From: Povalibacter uvarum
Lineage (GTDB): Bacteria; Pseudomonadota; Gammaproteobacteria; Steroidobacterales; Steroidobacteraceae
Assembly (NCBI RefSeq): GCF_014202975.1
Contig: NZ_JACHHZ010000003.1
Coordinates: forward strand, 744,001 to 808,000
Direction of reading: 5' to 3'
Length of the DNA: 64,000 nucleotides
Below the pieces are notes generated by a model. It made no database searches and had not been told where the DNA came from. It saw only the letters and a program-made list of their open reading frames with translations. A program made the translations under genes and the position numbers. The first letter of the stretch is position 1; every line of letters begins with the position of its first letter. Shown here one piece after another: positions 46,439 through 55,194 of the stretch.

Positions 46439-48091
46439 ATGTCACGGGTTTGCACGATTCTTCTTGCAGCGGCGATGGCGGGGCCAGCGATCGCTGCCGA
46501 TCCCGGCGTCATCGATCCTCAGCGCCTGTCCGATGCGGTGCGCGTGCTGGCCTCGGATGAGTTCGAAGGCCGCGCGCCCGGTACGGCGGGCGAGACGAAG
46601 ACTGTCGAATGGCTTTCCACTCGCTTTCGCGAGCTGGGCCTCGAACCCGGCGGTGAACGCGGGAGCTGGACGCAAACGGTTCCGCTGGTTCGTACGCAGA
46701 TCGGTGCTCCGGCCGCGCTGAGCGTGGCCATCCAGGGGAAAGAACGCGCATTCACGCAGGCCAGCGACATTTACGTCAGCACGGTGCGCAAAGTCGACCG
46801 CGTATCGATCAAGGCAGCACCGATGGTGTTCGTGGGTTACGGCGTTACCGCGCCTGAGCGGCAATGGGATGACTACAAGCAGGTCGACCTGCGCGGCAAG
46901 GTCGCCGTGTATCTCATCAACGATCCGGATTTCTATGCGAAGGCGGGCGAGCCGGTGGCGGGGAAGTTCGGCAACCGTCGCATGACGTATTACGGTCGTT
47001 GGACATACAAGTTCGAAGAAGCCGCGCGGCGCGGCGCCATCGCGGCATTGATCGTTCACGACACCGATGGTGTCGGTTACGGCTGGTCGACGGTGACCGC
47101 GCCCGCGGGAGAGAACTACGACATCGTGCGGGAGAACCCTGAAGAACGAATTCTGATGCAGGGCTGGCTCGCGGGCGCCGCGGCGAACGAGCTGTTCAAG
47201 TCAGCTGGACTCGACCTCGCTGCATTGAGCGAGCAGGCCCGCCGCGCCGACTTCAAACCGGTGGAGCTGAAGAACGCCCGCCTCACCGCCAATCTGCCGG
47301 TGACGGCGACGCTGGCGGAGAGCCGGAACGTGCTGGCCAGGATCCCGGGCAGCAAGCGGCCCGATGAAACGGTCATGTTCGCGGCGCATTGGGACGCCTA
47401 CGGCATCGGTCCTGCCGATGCGCAGGGCCGCAAGATCCGTCCCGGCGCCAATGACGATGCGCTGGGCGTCGCCGGCGTGCTCGAGCTTGCGCGAGTCTTC
47501 AAAGCGGGGCCACAGCCGGAACGCACTCTGGTCTTCGCAGCATGGACGGCGGAGGAGCGCGGGCTGCTGGGCTCGCAGGCCTACGCGGCGAAGCCGCTGT
47601 ATCCGCTCGAGAAGACTGTCGCCAACCTGACGCTCGATATCCTGCAGACCGCGGGCCTGGCGAAAGACGTCGTCCTCGTCGGTGCGGGCCAGAGTGAGCT
47701 CGAAGACGATCTCGCCCGCGCCGCCGCCAGGCAGGACCGCATCGTCACGCCGGAATCATTGCCGGAGCGCGGTTTGTTCTATCGCGCCGACCATTTCCCG
47801 CTGGCCCGCAACGGCGTTCCCGTGCTGCTGCTCATGGCGATCAGCGGACCAGCGGATATGCGCGAGGGCGGCCGGGAGGCTGGCCAACGCTGGCTCGAGG
47901 GCTACATGCGCTGTTATCACCAAGCGTGCGATGCCTGGGATGCGAGCTGGGACTTCCGCGGCGCCGCGCAGGATGTCGAGCTCTTCCACACGATGGGCAA
48001 GGAGCTCGCGAATTCGACCCGCTGGCCGCAATGGCGCAAGGAGTCGGAGTTCAATGCGGTCCGCGAGGCGAGCAAGTCTCAGCGACGCTGA
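46439..48091 (+). CDS. Secreted M28-family zinc aminopeptidase
   Basis: 550 residues from ATG 46439 (GGAG upstream), signal peptide MSRVCTILLAAAMAGPAIA. An inserted PA domain (~110-270: APMVFVGYGVTAPERQWDDYKQVDLRGKVAVYLINDP...) precedes the co-catalytic two-zinc centre: AAHWDAYG (His), GANDDALGVAG (Asp), AWTAEERGLLG (Glu pair), NLTLDILQTAG (Asp) and FYRADHFPLARNGVPVLLL (His). Probably a periplasmic or secreted aminopeptidase. Convergent with the M48 gene, 6-bp gap. Confidence 0.93.
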   Translation: MSRVCTILLAAAMAGPAIAADPGVIDPQRLSDAVRVLASDEFEGRAPGTAGETKTVEWLSTRFRELGLEPGGERGSWTQTVPLVRTQIGAPAALSVAIQGKERAFTQASDIYVSTVRKVDRVSIKAAPMVFVGYGVTAPERQWDDYKQVDLRGKVAVYLINDPDFYAKAGEPVAGKFGNRRMTYYGRWTYKFEEAARRGAIAALIVHDTDGVGYGWSTVTAPAGENYDIVRENPEERILMQGWLAGAAANELFKSAGLDLAALSEQARRADFKPVELKNARLTANLPVTATLAESRNVLARIPGSKRPDETVMFAAHWDAYGIGPADAQGRKIRPGANDDALGVAGVLELARVFKAGPQPERTLVFAAWTAEERGLLGSQAYAAKPLYPLEKTVANLTLDILQTAGLAKDVVLVGAGQSELEDDLARAAARQDRIVTPESLPERGLFYRADHFPLARNGVPVLLLMAISGPADMREGGREAGQRWLEGYMRCYHQACDAWDASWDFRGAAQDVELFHTMGKELANSTRWPQWRKESEFNAVREASKSQRR

Positions 48092-48097
48092 GCGGCG

Positions 48098-49969
48098 TCA
48101 GGCGAAGTAGATCTCTCCGCCAGGCACCTTCTTGAACTTCGACCGGAACTGCTTGTTGTCTCCGTCGACGCAGAAGACGATCGCGTCGCCCGGAATCTTC
48201 ACGGCGGCGCACAGCGCATCCACGAGGTGCTGCGACGCCTGGGAGGACTCGAGTTTCCACCAGCGATTCTTGCGGCGCACCGCAAGGACGTAGAACGGAA
48301 GGTGGGCATAGTGCTGTGTCTTCTTGCGGACCAGCCAGGCGTTCCGCACCTCCGGGAACGTTCGCAACTTCTCGACGATCTCCTGCACGGTCGCCGTCGG
48401 CAATTCGTGCGGAAGCAGCGTGTCCGAGGTCAGGAGCTGCCCGCGTTCGCGGCGTGCGAGCTCATCGCGCTGACCTGCCTCGCTGAGATCATCGAGATGC
48501 GAGCGGGCTTCGGTATCGCGGCCATGGCGCCGCAGGTACTCCACGATCTGGAATCCACCGACCTGTGCAAGCGTCTGATCCAGTCGGCCTGCCTGCCGCA
48601 GCAGTTCAATGCCCGCATCGTCGTCATTGTCGAGTTTCAGGCGGCCGACCGCGAACAATGCCGCGGCGTTTTCGGGTGCACGCTGCAATACGGCTTCGTA
48701 CAGTGGCCGGGCGGTCGCGGAATCCATGAGCTCTTCCGTCAACGACGCGCGATTGAGCGCATCGTCGATGGAGAGCTCTCCCGTTGCCGCCGCCGCTTCG
48801 AGCTCTGCGAGACGCGAGCGCGATTCCGTCGCGTACTGATGCCGCTCGCGCCACCAGTCGCGCACGTTCTCATGCCACAGGCGATCGAACTCGGCTTCCA
48901 GCGTCGCGCCGAACGTGCCAAGGAGTGTCTCAGCGGCCGTGACGGTGATCGTGCCCGGCAGCGCCGCGCTTGCACCCAGCGCGTTGAGGCGATCGGCGAG
49001 GCAGGGGTGCGTATCGTCGAAGCCCGTCCGGCGCTTGAGCGCGGATTCGAGCGTGACGCTGGCATCGCCGTGCGGCCTCGGTTGAGTGAACGCATGGCGC
49101 AGCATCGAGAAGGGCTGCGCCTGCGGCTGCTCGCGCTCGTCCGCTTCCCTGAAGATGTTCTTCCAGTATTCGGATTGAAGGAACTGCGCCTGCAGTTCGA
49201 CGCGCACGAGTGCAGCGCCGGCGACACCCGCACCCGCGGTGGCGGCGGCCATGCGATCGGCTTCGTACTCCTGACGCCGCGCCTGCACGAACGAATAGGC
49301 ACCGAACGTCGGCGCGTACCATTTGAAGAAAGGAACGAACAGGAACTGACCCCAGTGATCGCTTTCTTCGAGCGCATGGGAAAGCCGCGCCCAGCCGGCC
49401 CGCAGCCGGTAGATCCACGCGCCGAATTTTCCGTGCTGACCGGAGAGATGGCCGAACTCGTGGGCGACGACGGTCCGGAATTCCTCGACGCTGAGCGCCT
49501 GCATGAGCGGCAATCCGAGCACGAGATAGTTGCGGGGCCAGCCGAAGACGCCGAGGCGCGGATGCTGGACGACGGCGGCGTTGAAATCGTGCGTGACGAG
49601 GACGGTGTCGGCTCGCGGCGCGCTCGTCTTGCGTCGCACGTCGTCGACGAGGGCGAACAGCGCAGGCGCTTCTTCGCGTGTTATGACCCGCCCTACGGGA
49701 GGGGCGACGCGGACGAACATTGCCGTGAGCACGGCCCATACCAATGGGATCACGAAGATGCCCAGCTTCGCGGCGATTACTGCGCCGGAGCCATGGAGGA
49801 TCATCCATCCGAAGCCGCCCAGCACGAGCAGCAACATCGCAAGGATGGCCGCGACATAGGCGTAACCGAGAACGGCAAGTCCTCCAAGCTTGAGGCGGTA
49901 GAGCGAGGGATGTTCCCGGGCGTGAGCCTCGATGCGCGCGACGAAATTCTCGTAGGCTTCCTGGTTCAT
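48098..49969 (-). CDS. M48-family membrane metalloprotease with C-terminal tail
   Basis: 623 residues from ATG 49969. Two N-terminal TM helices (LGGLAVLGYAYVAAILAMLLLVLGGFGWMIL, IAAKLGIFVIPLVWAVLTAMFV), zinc site VVAHEFGHLSGQHG with third ligand in RRQEYEADRMAA, then a TPR-like helical stretch (ATARPLYEAVLQRAPENAAALFAVGRL) and a ~100-residue C-terminal domain (LPFYVLAVRRKNRWWKLESSQASQHLVDAL). HtpX/Ste24-like cores are usually shorter; the tail may select substrates. An opening extending to 50110 has no good start. Confidence 0.9.
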   Translation of the reverse strand: MNQEAYENFVARIEAHAREHPSLYRLKLGGLAVLGYAYVAAILAMLLLVLGGFGWMILHGSGAVIAAKLGIFVIPLVWAVLTAMFVRVAPPVGRVITREEAPALFALVDDVRRKTSAPRADTVLVTHDFNAAVVQHPRLGVFGWPRNYLVLGLPLMQALSVEEFRTVVAHEFGHLSGQHGKFGAWIYRLRAGWARLSHALEESDHWGQFLFVPFFKWYAPTFGAYSFVQARRQEYEADRMAAATAGAGVAGAALVRVELQAQFLQSEYWKNIFREADEREQPQAQPFSMLRHAFTQPRPHGDASVTLESALKRRTGFDDTHPCLADRLNALGASAALPGTITVTAAETLLGTFGATLEAEFDRLWHENVRDWWRERHQYATESRSRLAELEAAAATGELSIDDALNRASLTEELMDSATARPLYEAVLQRAPENAAALFAVGRLKLDNDDDAGIELLRQAGRLDQTLAQVGGFQIVEYLRRHGRDTEARSHLDDLSEAGQRDELARRERGQLLTSDTLLPHELPTATVQEIVEKLRTFPEVRNAWLVRKKTQHYAHLPFYVLAVRRKNRWWKLESSQASQHLVDALCAAVKIPGDAIVFCVDGDNKQFRSKFKKVPGGEIYFA

Positions 49970-50065
49970 TGTTCTGTCTTCCGGCCCCGATTTTCGAATC
50001 ATAGGATGGTCGATCCGCGCCGGCCCGGTCATTCGACAGAAGGATGAAAGTTTTTTCGCCGGCCG

Positions 50066-50094
50066 TGTCGATCCGGGCATTTCCCGTTCGACGT
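50066..50094 (+). promoter_or_regulatory. Candidate ECF42 promoter of the DGPF genes
   Basis: TGTCGA (50066-50071), 17-bp spacer, then CGAC (50089-50092), about 60 bp before the first DGPF/YCII start codon. As I recall, ECF42 sigma factors recognise TGTCGA and CGA/TC elements with a 16-17-bp spacer upstream of DGPF genes. The ECF42-type sigma gene is two genes downstream. Confidence 0.6.
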
Positions 50095-50153
50095 ACTCAT
50101 GAAAGGGCACGAAGGGCTGCCCTCCGGCGTTGAACGATCAGGAGACAAAAGCC

Positions 50154-50561
50154 ATGCGATTCATGATGTTGATGATTCCCAAGGGGTACGAGAGCGCTCC
50201 GGCCGGCACGATGCCGGACGCGAAAGCCGTCGAAGCGATGATGAAGTACAACGAGTCCCTGCAAAGGGCGGGCGTCCTGCTCGCGCTTGACGGATTGCAT
50301 CCGCCTTCGATGGGTGCCCGCGTGTCATTCGCGGGCGGCAAACCCAAAGTGACCGATGGTCCCTTCGCCGAGGCGAAGGAAGTGCTCGGCGGCTACTGGA
50401 TGATCCAGGTGAAGTCGCGCGAGGAAGCGATCCAGTGGGCGTCGCGCTGCCCGGGCGGCCCGAACGAAGTCATCGAGATCCGCCAGGTGCAGGAACTCAG
50501 CGACTTTCCCGAGGACGTGCAGAGGGCCGCCGCGGGCCTGCCCGAGCTCGGCAGCCGCTGA
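50154..50561 (+). CDS. DGPF/YCII-domain protein 1
   Basis: 135-residue single-domain protein with the family signature KVTDGPFAEAKEVLGGYWMIQVKSREEAIQWASRCPG; N-terminal MRFMMLMIPKGYESAP. Biochemical role unknown; these ferredoxin-like-fold proteins are partners of ECF42 sigma factors. Start ATG 50154 with AGGAGAC upstream. Paralogue of the next gene. Confidence 0.9.
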   Translation: MRFMMLMIPKGYESAPAGTMPDAKAVEAMMKYNESLQRAGVLLALDGLHPPSMGARVSFAGGKPKVTDGPFAEAKEVLGGYWMIQVKSREEAIQWASRCPGGPNEVIEIRQVQELSDFPEDVQRAAAGLPELGSR

Positions 50562-50602
50562 TCCCGTCACCCGTTTTCGTTTTTCTATCGAGGAATAGTG
50601 CA

Positions 50603-51034
50603 ATGCGAGTCATGGTCATCATCAAAGCAACGAAGGATTCCGAAGCCGGCGTGATGCCGAGCGAAGAGCTGCTGACGCAGATGGGTCAGTACAACGAGCA
50701 ACTCGTGCAGGCAGGCATCATGCTGGCCGGCGATGGATTGCATCCGAGCTCCAAGGGTGCCCGCGTACGGTTCTCGGGCGACAAGCGCACGGTGATCGAC
50801 GGACCCTTCGCCGAAACGAAGGAGCTGATCGCAGGCTACTGGCTGTGGAAAGTGGACTCGCTGCAGCACGCGATCGACTGGCTGAAGCGCTGCCCGAACC
50901 CGATGCGCGAAGAATCCGAAGTCGAAATCCGGCCGCTGTTCGAGATGGAAGACTTCGGCGAGGAGTTCACGCCGGAGCTGCGGGCGCAGGAACAGAGCCA
51001 GGCGGAGCGGATCAAGGCGAATCAGGCGAAGTAG
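50603..51034 (+). CDS. DGPF/YCII-domain protein 2
   Basis: 143 residues, related to the preceding gene: MRVMVIIKATKDSEAGVMPSEELLTQMGQYNEQLVQAGIMLAGDGLHPSSKGARV, signature TVIDGPFAETKELIAGYWLWKVDSL, and an extra basic/Gln-rich tail (EQSQAERIKANQAK). GAGGAA precedes the ATG. 41 bp after paralogue 1, so an operon is likely. Confidence 0.9.
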   Translation: MRVMVIIKATKDSEAGVMPSEELLTQMGQYNEQLVQAGIMLAGDGLHPSSKGARVRFSGDKRTVIDGPFAETKELIAGYWLWKVDSLQHAIDWLKRCPNPMREESEVEIRPLFEMEDFGEEFTPELRAQEQSQAERIKANQAK

Positions 51035-51066
51035 GGGAAGCTGGAGATCGATGCGGTCCTTCTTCC

Positions 51067-51163
51067 TGTGGGTCCGGCTTCAGCCGGACGTGATCGCCGT
51101 CAGGCGACGGCTTTCCCTCCGGATGCCTTCGGCATGACGTCCGGCTAAAGCCGGACCCACAGG
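51067..51163. repeat. 97-bp multi-hairpin inverted-repeat element
   Basis: Outer arms CTGTGGGTCCGGCT(TC)AGCC... and its complement ...GGCT(AAA)GCCGGACCCACAG enclose two inner hairpins (CGCCGTC/GGCGACGG and GATGCC/GGCATGA). Each outer arm is itself a hairpin (GTCCGGCT/AGCCGGAC), so the whole can fold into a four-armed structure. It lies between DGPF gene 2 and the ECF42 gene. No coding content; a mobile REP/MITE-like element is the likeliest reading. Confidence 0.8.
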
Positions 51164-51230
51164 AGATGACGCATGCAGACGTCGCGCGTGGCGTTTGCGC
51201 TTGCATCTTTGCGGTGGTCTGATTCGCCTC

Positions 51231-52499
51231 GTGACCACCGAGATCCATCGAACGATCGAAGCTGTTTTCCGCATTGAATCGCCGCGGCTCATTGCCGGTC
51301 TTGCGCGGATGCTGCGCGATGTCGGTGCCGCCGAGGAGCTGGCGCAGGATGCGTTGATTGCCGCGATGGAGCAGTGGCCGCAGTCCGGGGTGCCGCAGAA
51401 TCCGGGTGCGTGGTTGATGGCGAGCGCGAAGCATCGCGGGATCGATCAGCTGCGGCGTCGCAAGATGCTGGATCGCAAGCATGAGCAACTGGCGTATGAG
51501 ATCGATACCGATCAGGAAGACGCAGTCGCTGCGGTCGAGGACAGTCTCGACGACGACATCGGCGATGACCTGCTGCGCCTGATGTTTACGGCCTGCCACC
51601 CGGTGCTTTCGACCGAGGCCCGGGTTGCCTTGACTCTGCGGCTCCTGGGCGGGTTGACCACAGCGGAGATCGCGCGTGCGTTCCTTTCGCCGGAGACGAC
51701 CATCGCTCAGCGCATCGTTCGGGCGAAGAAGACGCTGGCCGACAAGCAGGTACCGTTCGAAATTCCGGCCGAAGCGCAACGGGCGGAGCGGCTCGCGTCC
51801 GTTCTCGAGGTGATCTACCTCATTTTCAACGAAGGCTACTCGGCGACTGCCGGCGACGATTGGACGCGGCCGGCGCTGTGCGAAGACGCATTGCGGCTCG
51901 GACGCGTGCTTGCCGGACTCGTGCCGGACGAACCGGAAGTGCATGGGCTCGTTGCGCTCATGGAGATCCAGGCATCGCGGCTCAAGACGCGGACGAATGC
52001 AGCCGGCGAACCCATCCTGCTGCTGGATCAGAATCGTGCGCTGTGGGACCACCTGCTCATTCGTCGCGGACTCGTTGCTCTCGCGCAGGCCGAGAAGCTC
52101 GGAGGGCAGGGGTCGTACGTTCTGCAGGCGGCCATCGCGGCCTGTCATGCCAGGGCCCTGACGGCGGACGCGACCGACTGGATACGAATCGCGACGCTTT
52201 ACGCGCAGCTCTCGGTGCTGCTCCAGTCACCCGTCGTCGAGCTCAACCGGGCAGTCGCAATGACGATGGCGTTCGGGCCGCAAGCCGGCCTCGACATCGT
52301 GGACGCGTTGATGGAGGAACCGTCGCTGCGTGGCTATCACTTGCTACCGAGCGTGCGGGGTGATCTTCTCGAGAAGCTCGGCAGGTTCGACGAAGCACGG
52401 ACGGAGTTCGAAAAGGCGGCTACCCTGACCAACAACGCGCGGGAGCAGCAATTTCTGCTCGGACGCGCGTCGGCATGTGCGGAGCGAAGCGCGACGTGA
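51231..52499 (+). CDS. ECF42-type sigma factor with C-terminal TPR-like extension
   Basis: 422 residues from GTG 51231. Sigma region 2 (RLIAGLARMLRDVGAAEELAQDALIAAMEQWPQSGVPQNPGAWLMASAKHRGIDQLRRR) and region 4 (LTLRLLGGLTTAEIARAFLSPETTIAQRIVRAKKTL) precede a ~200-residue helical extension (RLASVLEVIYLIFNEGYSATAGDDW...ARTEFEKAATLTNNAREQQFLLGRA). This layout and the DGPF genes beside it are typical of group ECF42. These sigmas lack an anti-sigma gene; the extension controls activity. A start at 51195 is possible. The stop abuts that of the convergent VOC gene. Confidence 0.92.
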   Translation: MTTEIHRTIEAVFRIESPRLIAGLARMLRDVGAAEELAQDALIAAMEQWPQSGVPQNPGAWLMASAKHRGIDQLRRRKMLDRKHEQLAYEIDTDQEDAVAAVEDSLDDDIGDDLLRLMFTACHPVLSTEARVALTLRLLGGLTTAEIARAFLSPETTIAQRIVRAKKTLADKQVPFEIPAEAQRAERLASVLEVIYLIFNEGYSATAGDDWTRPALCEDALRLGRVLAGLVPDEPEVHGLVALMEIQASRLKTRTNAAGEPILLLDQNRALWDHLLIRRGLVALAQAEKLGGQGSYVLQAAIAACHARALTADATDWIRIATLYAQLSVLLQSPVVELNRAVAMTMAFGPQAGLDIVDALMEEPSLRGYHLLPSVRGDLLEKLGRFDEARTEFEKAATLTNNAREQQFLLGRASACAERSAT

Positions 52500-53339
52500 C
52501 TATCGGCTGATCACTTCGACGGCGTTGCCGCTCGGATCCTGCGCCACGATGATCCGCATCGCCGGGTTGGACGTCTTCACGTTGCGAAACCCGAGCCCTT
52601 CCGCCTTCACGCGTTCGAGCACCTGGTCGAACTCGGGCGTATAGATCGCAACCACCGGGAAGCGGCTCTTAGGCAGAGGCGCCTCGCCCTTGGGCTCGAA
52701 CAGGGCGAGCCAGGCCTCGGAACCGAATCCCATCAGAACTTCGTCATAGGCCGGCGCCTTGTAGCGCTGGATCGGCTTCACGCCGAACACGCGGGCGTAG
52801 AAATCTTCGGCTTTCTGTCGATCGTTCACGATGAGCTTCGAACCGCCGACAGCGGCGGGCTGATTCGGTCGCGCGAGAATCTCCACTGCGTTGCCGCTGG
52901 GATCGCGGGCAATCGCAATCCGGAACGGGCCTGACTGTGCGGGCGGTAGATGCACGATCGGATGCTTTGCGTCCGCGATGCGTTTCGTCACGGCGTCGAA
53001 GTCAGGGACGTAGATGAGAACCACGGGGAACTGGCTCTTCTTGATCGGCGCTTCGGCTTTCGGCGAGAAGAGCGCAAGGCGTGCTCCCGCCTCGAAACCC
53101 ATGATCGGCTCGTCGTACACACCCTCGGCGCTGTAGTGCGCCACTTCCTTCATTCCGAGCATCTGTTCGTAGAACTGCTGGTTCTGTGCGACGTCGCCGA
53201 TGATCAGCTTGGCGGCGCCGATGGTGTGAGGCGATGCGGACGAGACTGCGGGTGCTTCGCCTTCAGCGGCTGTTGCGATCCCTGTTGCGAGAGCAGTTGC
53301 AGCGACGACTGCGGCTTTGAAAGACGACTGGATAGTCAT
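52500..53339 (-). CDS. Exported protein with two VOC (glyoxalase-fold) domains
   Basis: 279 residues with a signal peptide (MTIQSSFKAAVVAATALATGIATAAEG). Domain 1 (~38-155: GAAKLIIGDVAQNQQFYEQMLGMKEVAHY...IAIARDPSGNAVEILARP) and domain 2 (~165-279: GGSKLIVNDRQKAEDFYARVFGVKPIQRY...IIVAQDPSGNAVEVISR) are clear internal duplicates. Export of a VOC protein is uncommon. Metal-ligand positions are only partly conserved (final Glu in both), so the activity is unknown; binding of a small molecule is possible. Confidence 0.88.
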   Translation of the reverse strand: MTIQSSFKAAVVAATALATGIATAAEGEAPAVSSASPHTIGAAKLIIGDVAQNQQFYEQMLGMKEVAHYSAEGVYDEPIMGFEAGARLALFSPKAEAPIKKSQFPVVLIYVPDFDAVTKRIADAKHPIVHLPPAQSGPFRIAIARDPSGNAVEILARPNQPAAVGGSKLIVNDRQKAEDFYARVFGVKPIQRYKAPAYDEVLMGFGSEAWLALFEPKGEAPLPKSRFPVVAIYTPEFDQVLERVKAEGLGFRNVKTSNPAMRIIVAQDPSGNAVEVISR

Positions 53340-53730
53340 GCGACGGTTCCCTGTGAGTTCGTATCGTTATGGGCTCAACAGTAGCCGAGGGCTGTGGCCG
53401 CGTGAATGTTTTTTCCGCTCTGCGCGGTTTCGTGCTGGCATGCAGAACAAATCGGATCAGTGTCTTTGCACGAATCGCATTCATTGCCTCGCGTTTGACC
53501 CACGAGGTAATCGTCTCCATCGCGCCTTCTCTCGATACTTCGTGCTTGCACGCGTTCTCGAGGGTCACGATGTACTCGGTATTGATCGACGACTGCAGGA
53601 AGCTGCTGACGCCGTCTGAGACCGGGCACACGATCGCCGCATCGGCAATCGACATCGAGGTCTCGCGCGATACGACACTCGCGGCATGGATGCAGCGCCG
53701 CCGGGAGTCGTCCGCACGGACGACCGACGG

Positions 53731-53771
53731 CATGATCATCGATGGTCCCTTCGCGGAGACGAAGGGCTGAC
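53731..53771 (+). pseudogene. Remnant of a third DGPF/YCII gene
   Basis: The translated segment IDGPFAETK is identical to that of DGPF protein 2 at 50.8 kb, followed immediately by Gly-stop. Nothing YCII-like remains beyond the stop in any frame, and upstream only a short Arg/Ser-rich stretch aligns poorly. It is best read as the scar of a lost paralogue. Confidence 0.5.
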
Positions 53772-53785
53772 CTGACGAAAACTCA

Positions 53786-53805
53786 TATCGCCATATCCGT
53801 TGCAG
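53786..53805 (+). promoter_or_regulatory. Candidate operator/promoter word shared with the NIPSNAP promoter
   Basis: TATCGCCATATCCGTTGCAG, sharing 13 exact bases (ATATCCGTTGCAG), a preceding TATCG and a following GAG-rich stretch with 58994-59012. It lies ~250 bp upstream of the RND operon. It may be a site for the ArsR-type regulator encoded at 58276. Confidence 0.35.
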
Positions 53806-54056
53806 TGAGGGTGTGGTGCTCGGCACGACGTCGATCCGACGCCGCGGCAATGCAACTCCCGTCGACTCCATCGATCGTCTGCGCGATCTCGCGCCTGATC
53901 ACGGCGCGTGTCACCGATTCGTCATCGAAGGTTGCGTTCCGGTCATTGCTGCGTTGTCGGCAACATTGAGTTTCGTGGCCACGCATTTCTCAGCGCGGCG
54001 GATCTCTCTACCGTACGCCACTCGTTGATCGTGCAAAGGTAGGGAGAGAGATCGTG

Positions 54057-55166
54057 ATGAATCGTCGCAAGTGGATCGCGCCGCTGGTGCTCCTCGGTAT
54101 CGTGATCGGGACCGGTTCGGCGCTGGCCGCGTGGAAGAAGGCCAGCATTGATGAATCGGATGCGGCGGCTGCAAATCAGCCCGAGGCTGCGGAGAGCGTT
54201 GCTGTCGCTGTTGCTCAGGCGCGTGAGCATCACCGGGCAACGACGTCGATCGGAACGGTCGTCGCGCTGCGGTCGATCACGGTACGCAATGAGCTGTCGG
54301 GCACTGTGCGCGAAGTGTCGCTGGTACCCGGGCAGATCGTCGAAGCCGGGCAGGTGCTGGTCGCGCTCGATGTTTCAGTGGAGGAAGCAGAGCTGAAGGC
54401 GCTGGAAGCACAGGGGGAGCTGGCCCGCACGCAGTTCGGCCGGATGGAGCGCATGAGTGCGCAGCGCGCCGCATCGGAAATGGAAGTCGACAGCGCAAAG
54501 GCCGAGCGGGATGTCGCACTGGCGCAGATCGCCCGCACGAAGGCGGTCATCGCGCGCAAGACCATCCGTGCGCCGTTCCGGTCGCGCGTCGGCATCTCGG
54601 ATGTGCATCCGGGTCAGTACCTCAATGAAGGGACATTGCTCACGACGCTGCAGGGTGTCGACGAAAGTGCCTACGTCGACTTCTCGGTTGCGCAGCAGAT
54701 CGCGGCGGGGCTGCGGCCGGGCAGCAAGGTCAGTGTGATCGCGACCGATGAGTCACCCGTGCAGGCGCAGATCGTCGCAATCGATGCGCGCGTCGATCCT
54801 TTGACACGAAACGCGACGGTGCGGGCAAAGGTGGAAGGAAAGGACGGCGCCCCCGCGCCGGGCTCGTCGGTTCGCGTCCAGGTTCCGGTGGGCAAGCCGC
54901 AGCTGGCGGTCGCACTCCCGGCAAGCGCTCTGCGCAAGGGTCCTGAGGGCGATCACGTGTTCGTTCTCGTCGCCGACGAGAAAGGAGACACGCGTGCACA
55001 GGTGCGGCCGGTGCGCGTCGATGCAATGACCGGCAACGAAGTCGTCATCGGCGACGGCGTCAAGGTCGGCGAACGCGTCGCTGCTTCAGGCTCGTTCAAG
55101 TTGCGGGACGCAGCGTTGGTTTCGGCTCAGGAACCCGCGCAGACAGTGGCATTCAATAACAGGTAA
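54057..55166 (+). CDS. RND efflux periplasmic adaptor (membrane fusion protein)
   Basis: 369 residues. N-terminal membrane anchor (KWIAPLVLLGIVIGTGSALAAW), lipoyl/barrel-sandwich halves (GTVVALRSITVRNELSGTVREVSLVPGQIVEAGQVLVALD and ARKTIRAPFRSRVGISDVHPGQYLNEGTLLTTLQ) around a helical hairpin (EEAELKALEAQGELARTQFGRMERMSAQRAASEMEVDSAKAERDVALAQI), then beta-barrel and membrane-proximal domains. GTG 54054 or ATG 54057 could start it. Operon with the pump gene 28 bp downstream; no outer-membrane channel gene is nearby, so a shared TolC is likely. Confidence 0.93.
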   Translation: MNRRKWIAPLVLLGIVIGTGSALAAWKKASIDESDAAAANQPEAAESVAVAVAQAREHHRATTSIGTVVALRSITVRNELSGTVREVSLVPGQIVEAGQVLVALDVSVEEAELKALEAQGELARTQFGRMERMSAQRAASEMEVDSAKAERDVALAQIARTKAVIARKTIRAPFRSRVGISDVHPGQYLNEGTLLTTLQGVDESAYVDFSVAQQIAAGLRPGSKVSVIATDESPVQAQIVAIDARVDPLTRNATVRAKVEGKDGAPAPGSSVRVQVPVGKPQLAVALPASALRKGPEGDHVFVLVADEKGDTRAQVRPVRVDAMTGNEVVIGDGVKVGERVAASGSFKLRDAALVSAQEPAQTVAFNNR

Positions 55167-55194
55167 CGGAAGTACTCGGCGGCGGAGTCAGTTC

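Larger units (their letters stand above)
53340..54056. other. 717-bp region without an intact gene; contains a DGPF/YCII remnant
   Basis: No ORF here has recognisable homology or convincing codon use. At 53731-53771 the plus strand reads GMIIDGPFAETKG and then a stop. This is the DGPF family signature seen in the two genes at 50.1-51.0 kb, cut off right after the motif. The region at 53786-53805 repeats a promoter word found in front of the NIPSNAP gene. A small ORF at 53813-54028 cannot be supported. GGGAGAG before 54057 is the ribosome site of the efflux adaptor. Confidence 0.55.

Noticed and set aside
48227-50047. 606-aa plus-strand opening
   Set aside because: Antisense of the M48 protease, which has an intact HEFGH zinc motif on the other strand.
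53813-54028. 71-aa ORF after the shared promoter word
   Set aside because: GTG start with a GAGGG upstream is tempting, but the product has no recognisable pattern and unconvincing codon use; left as unsupported.
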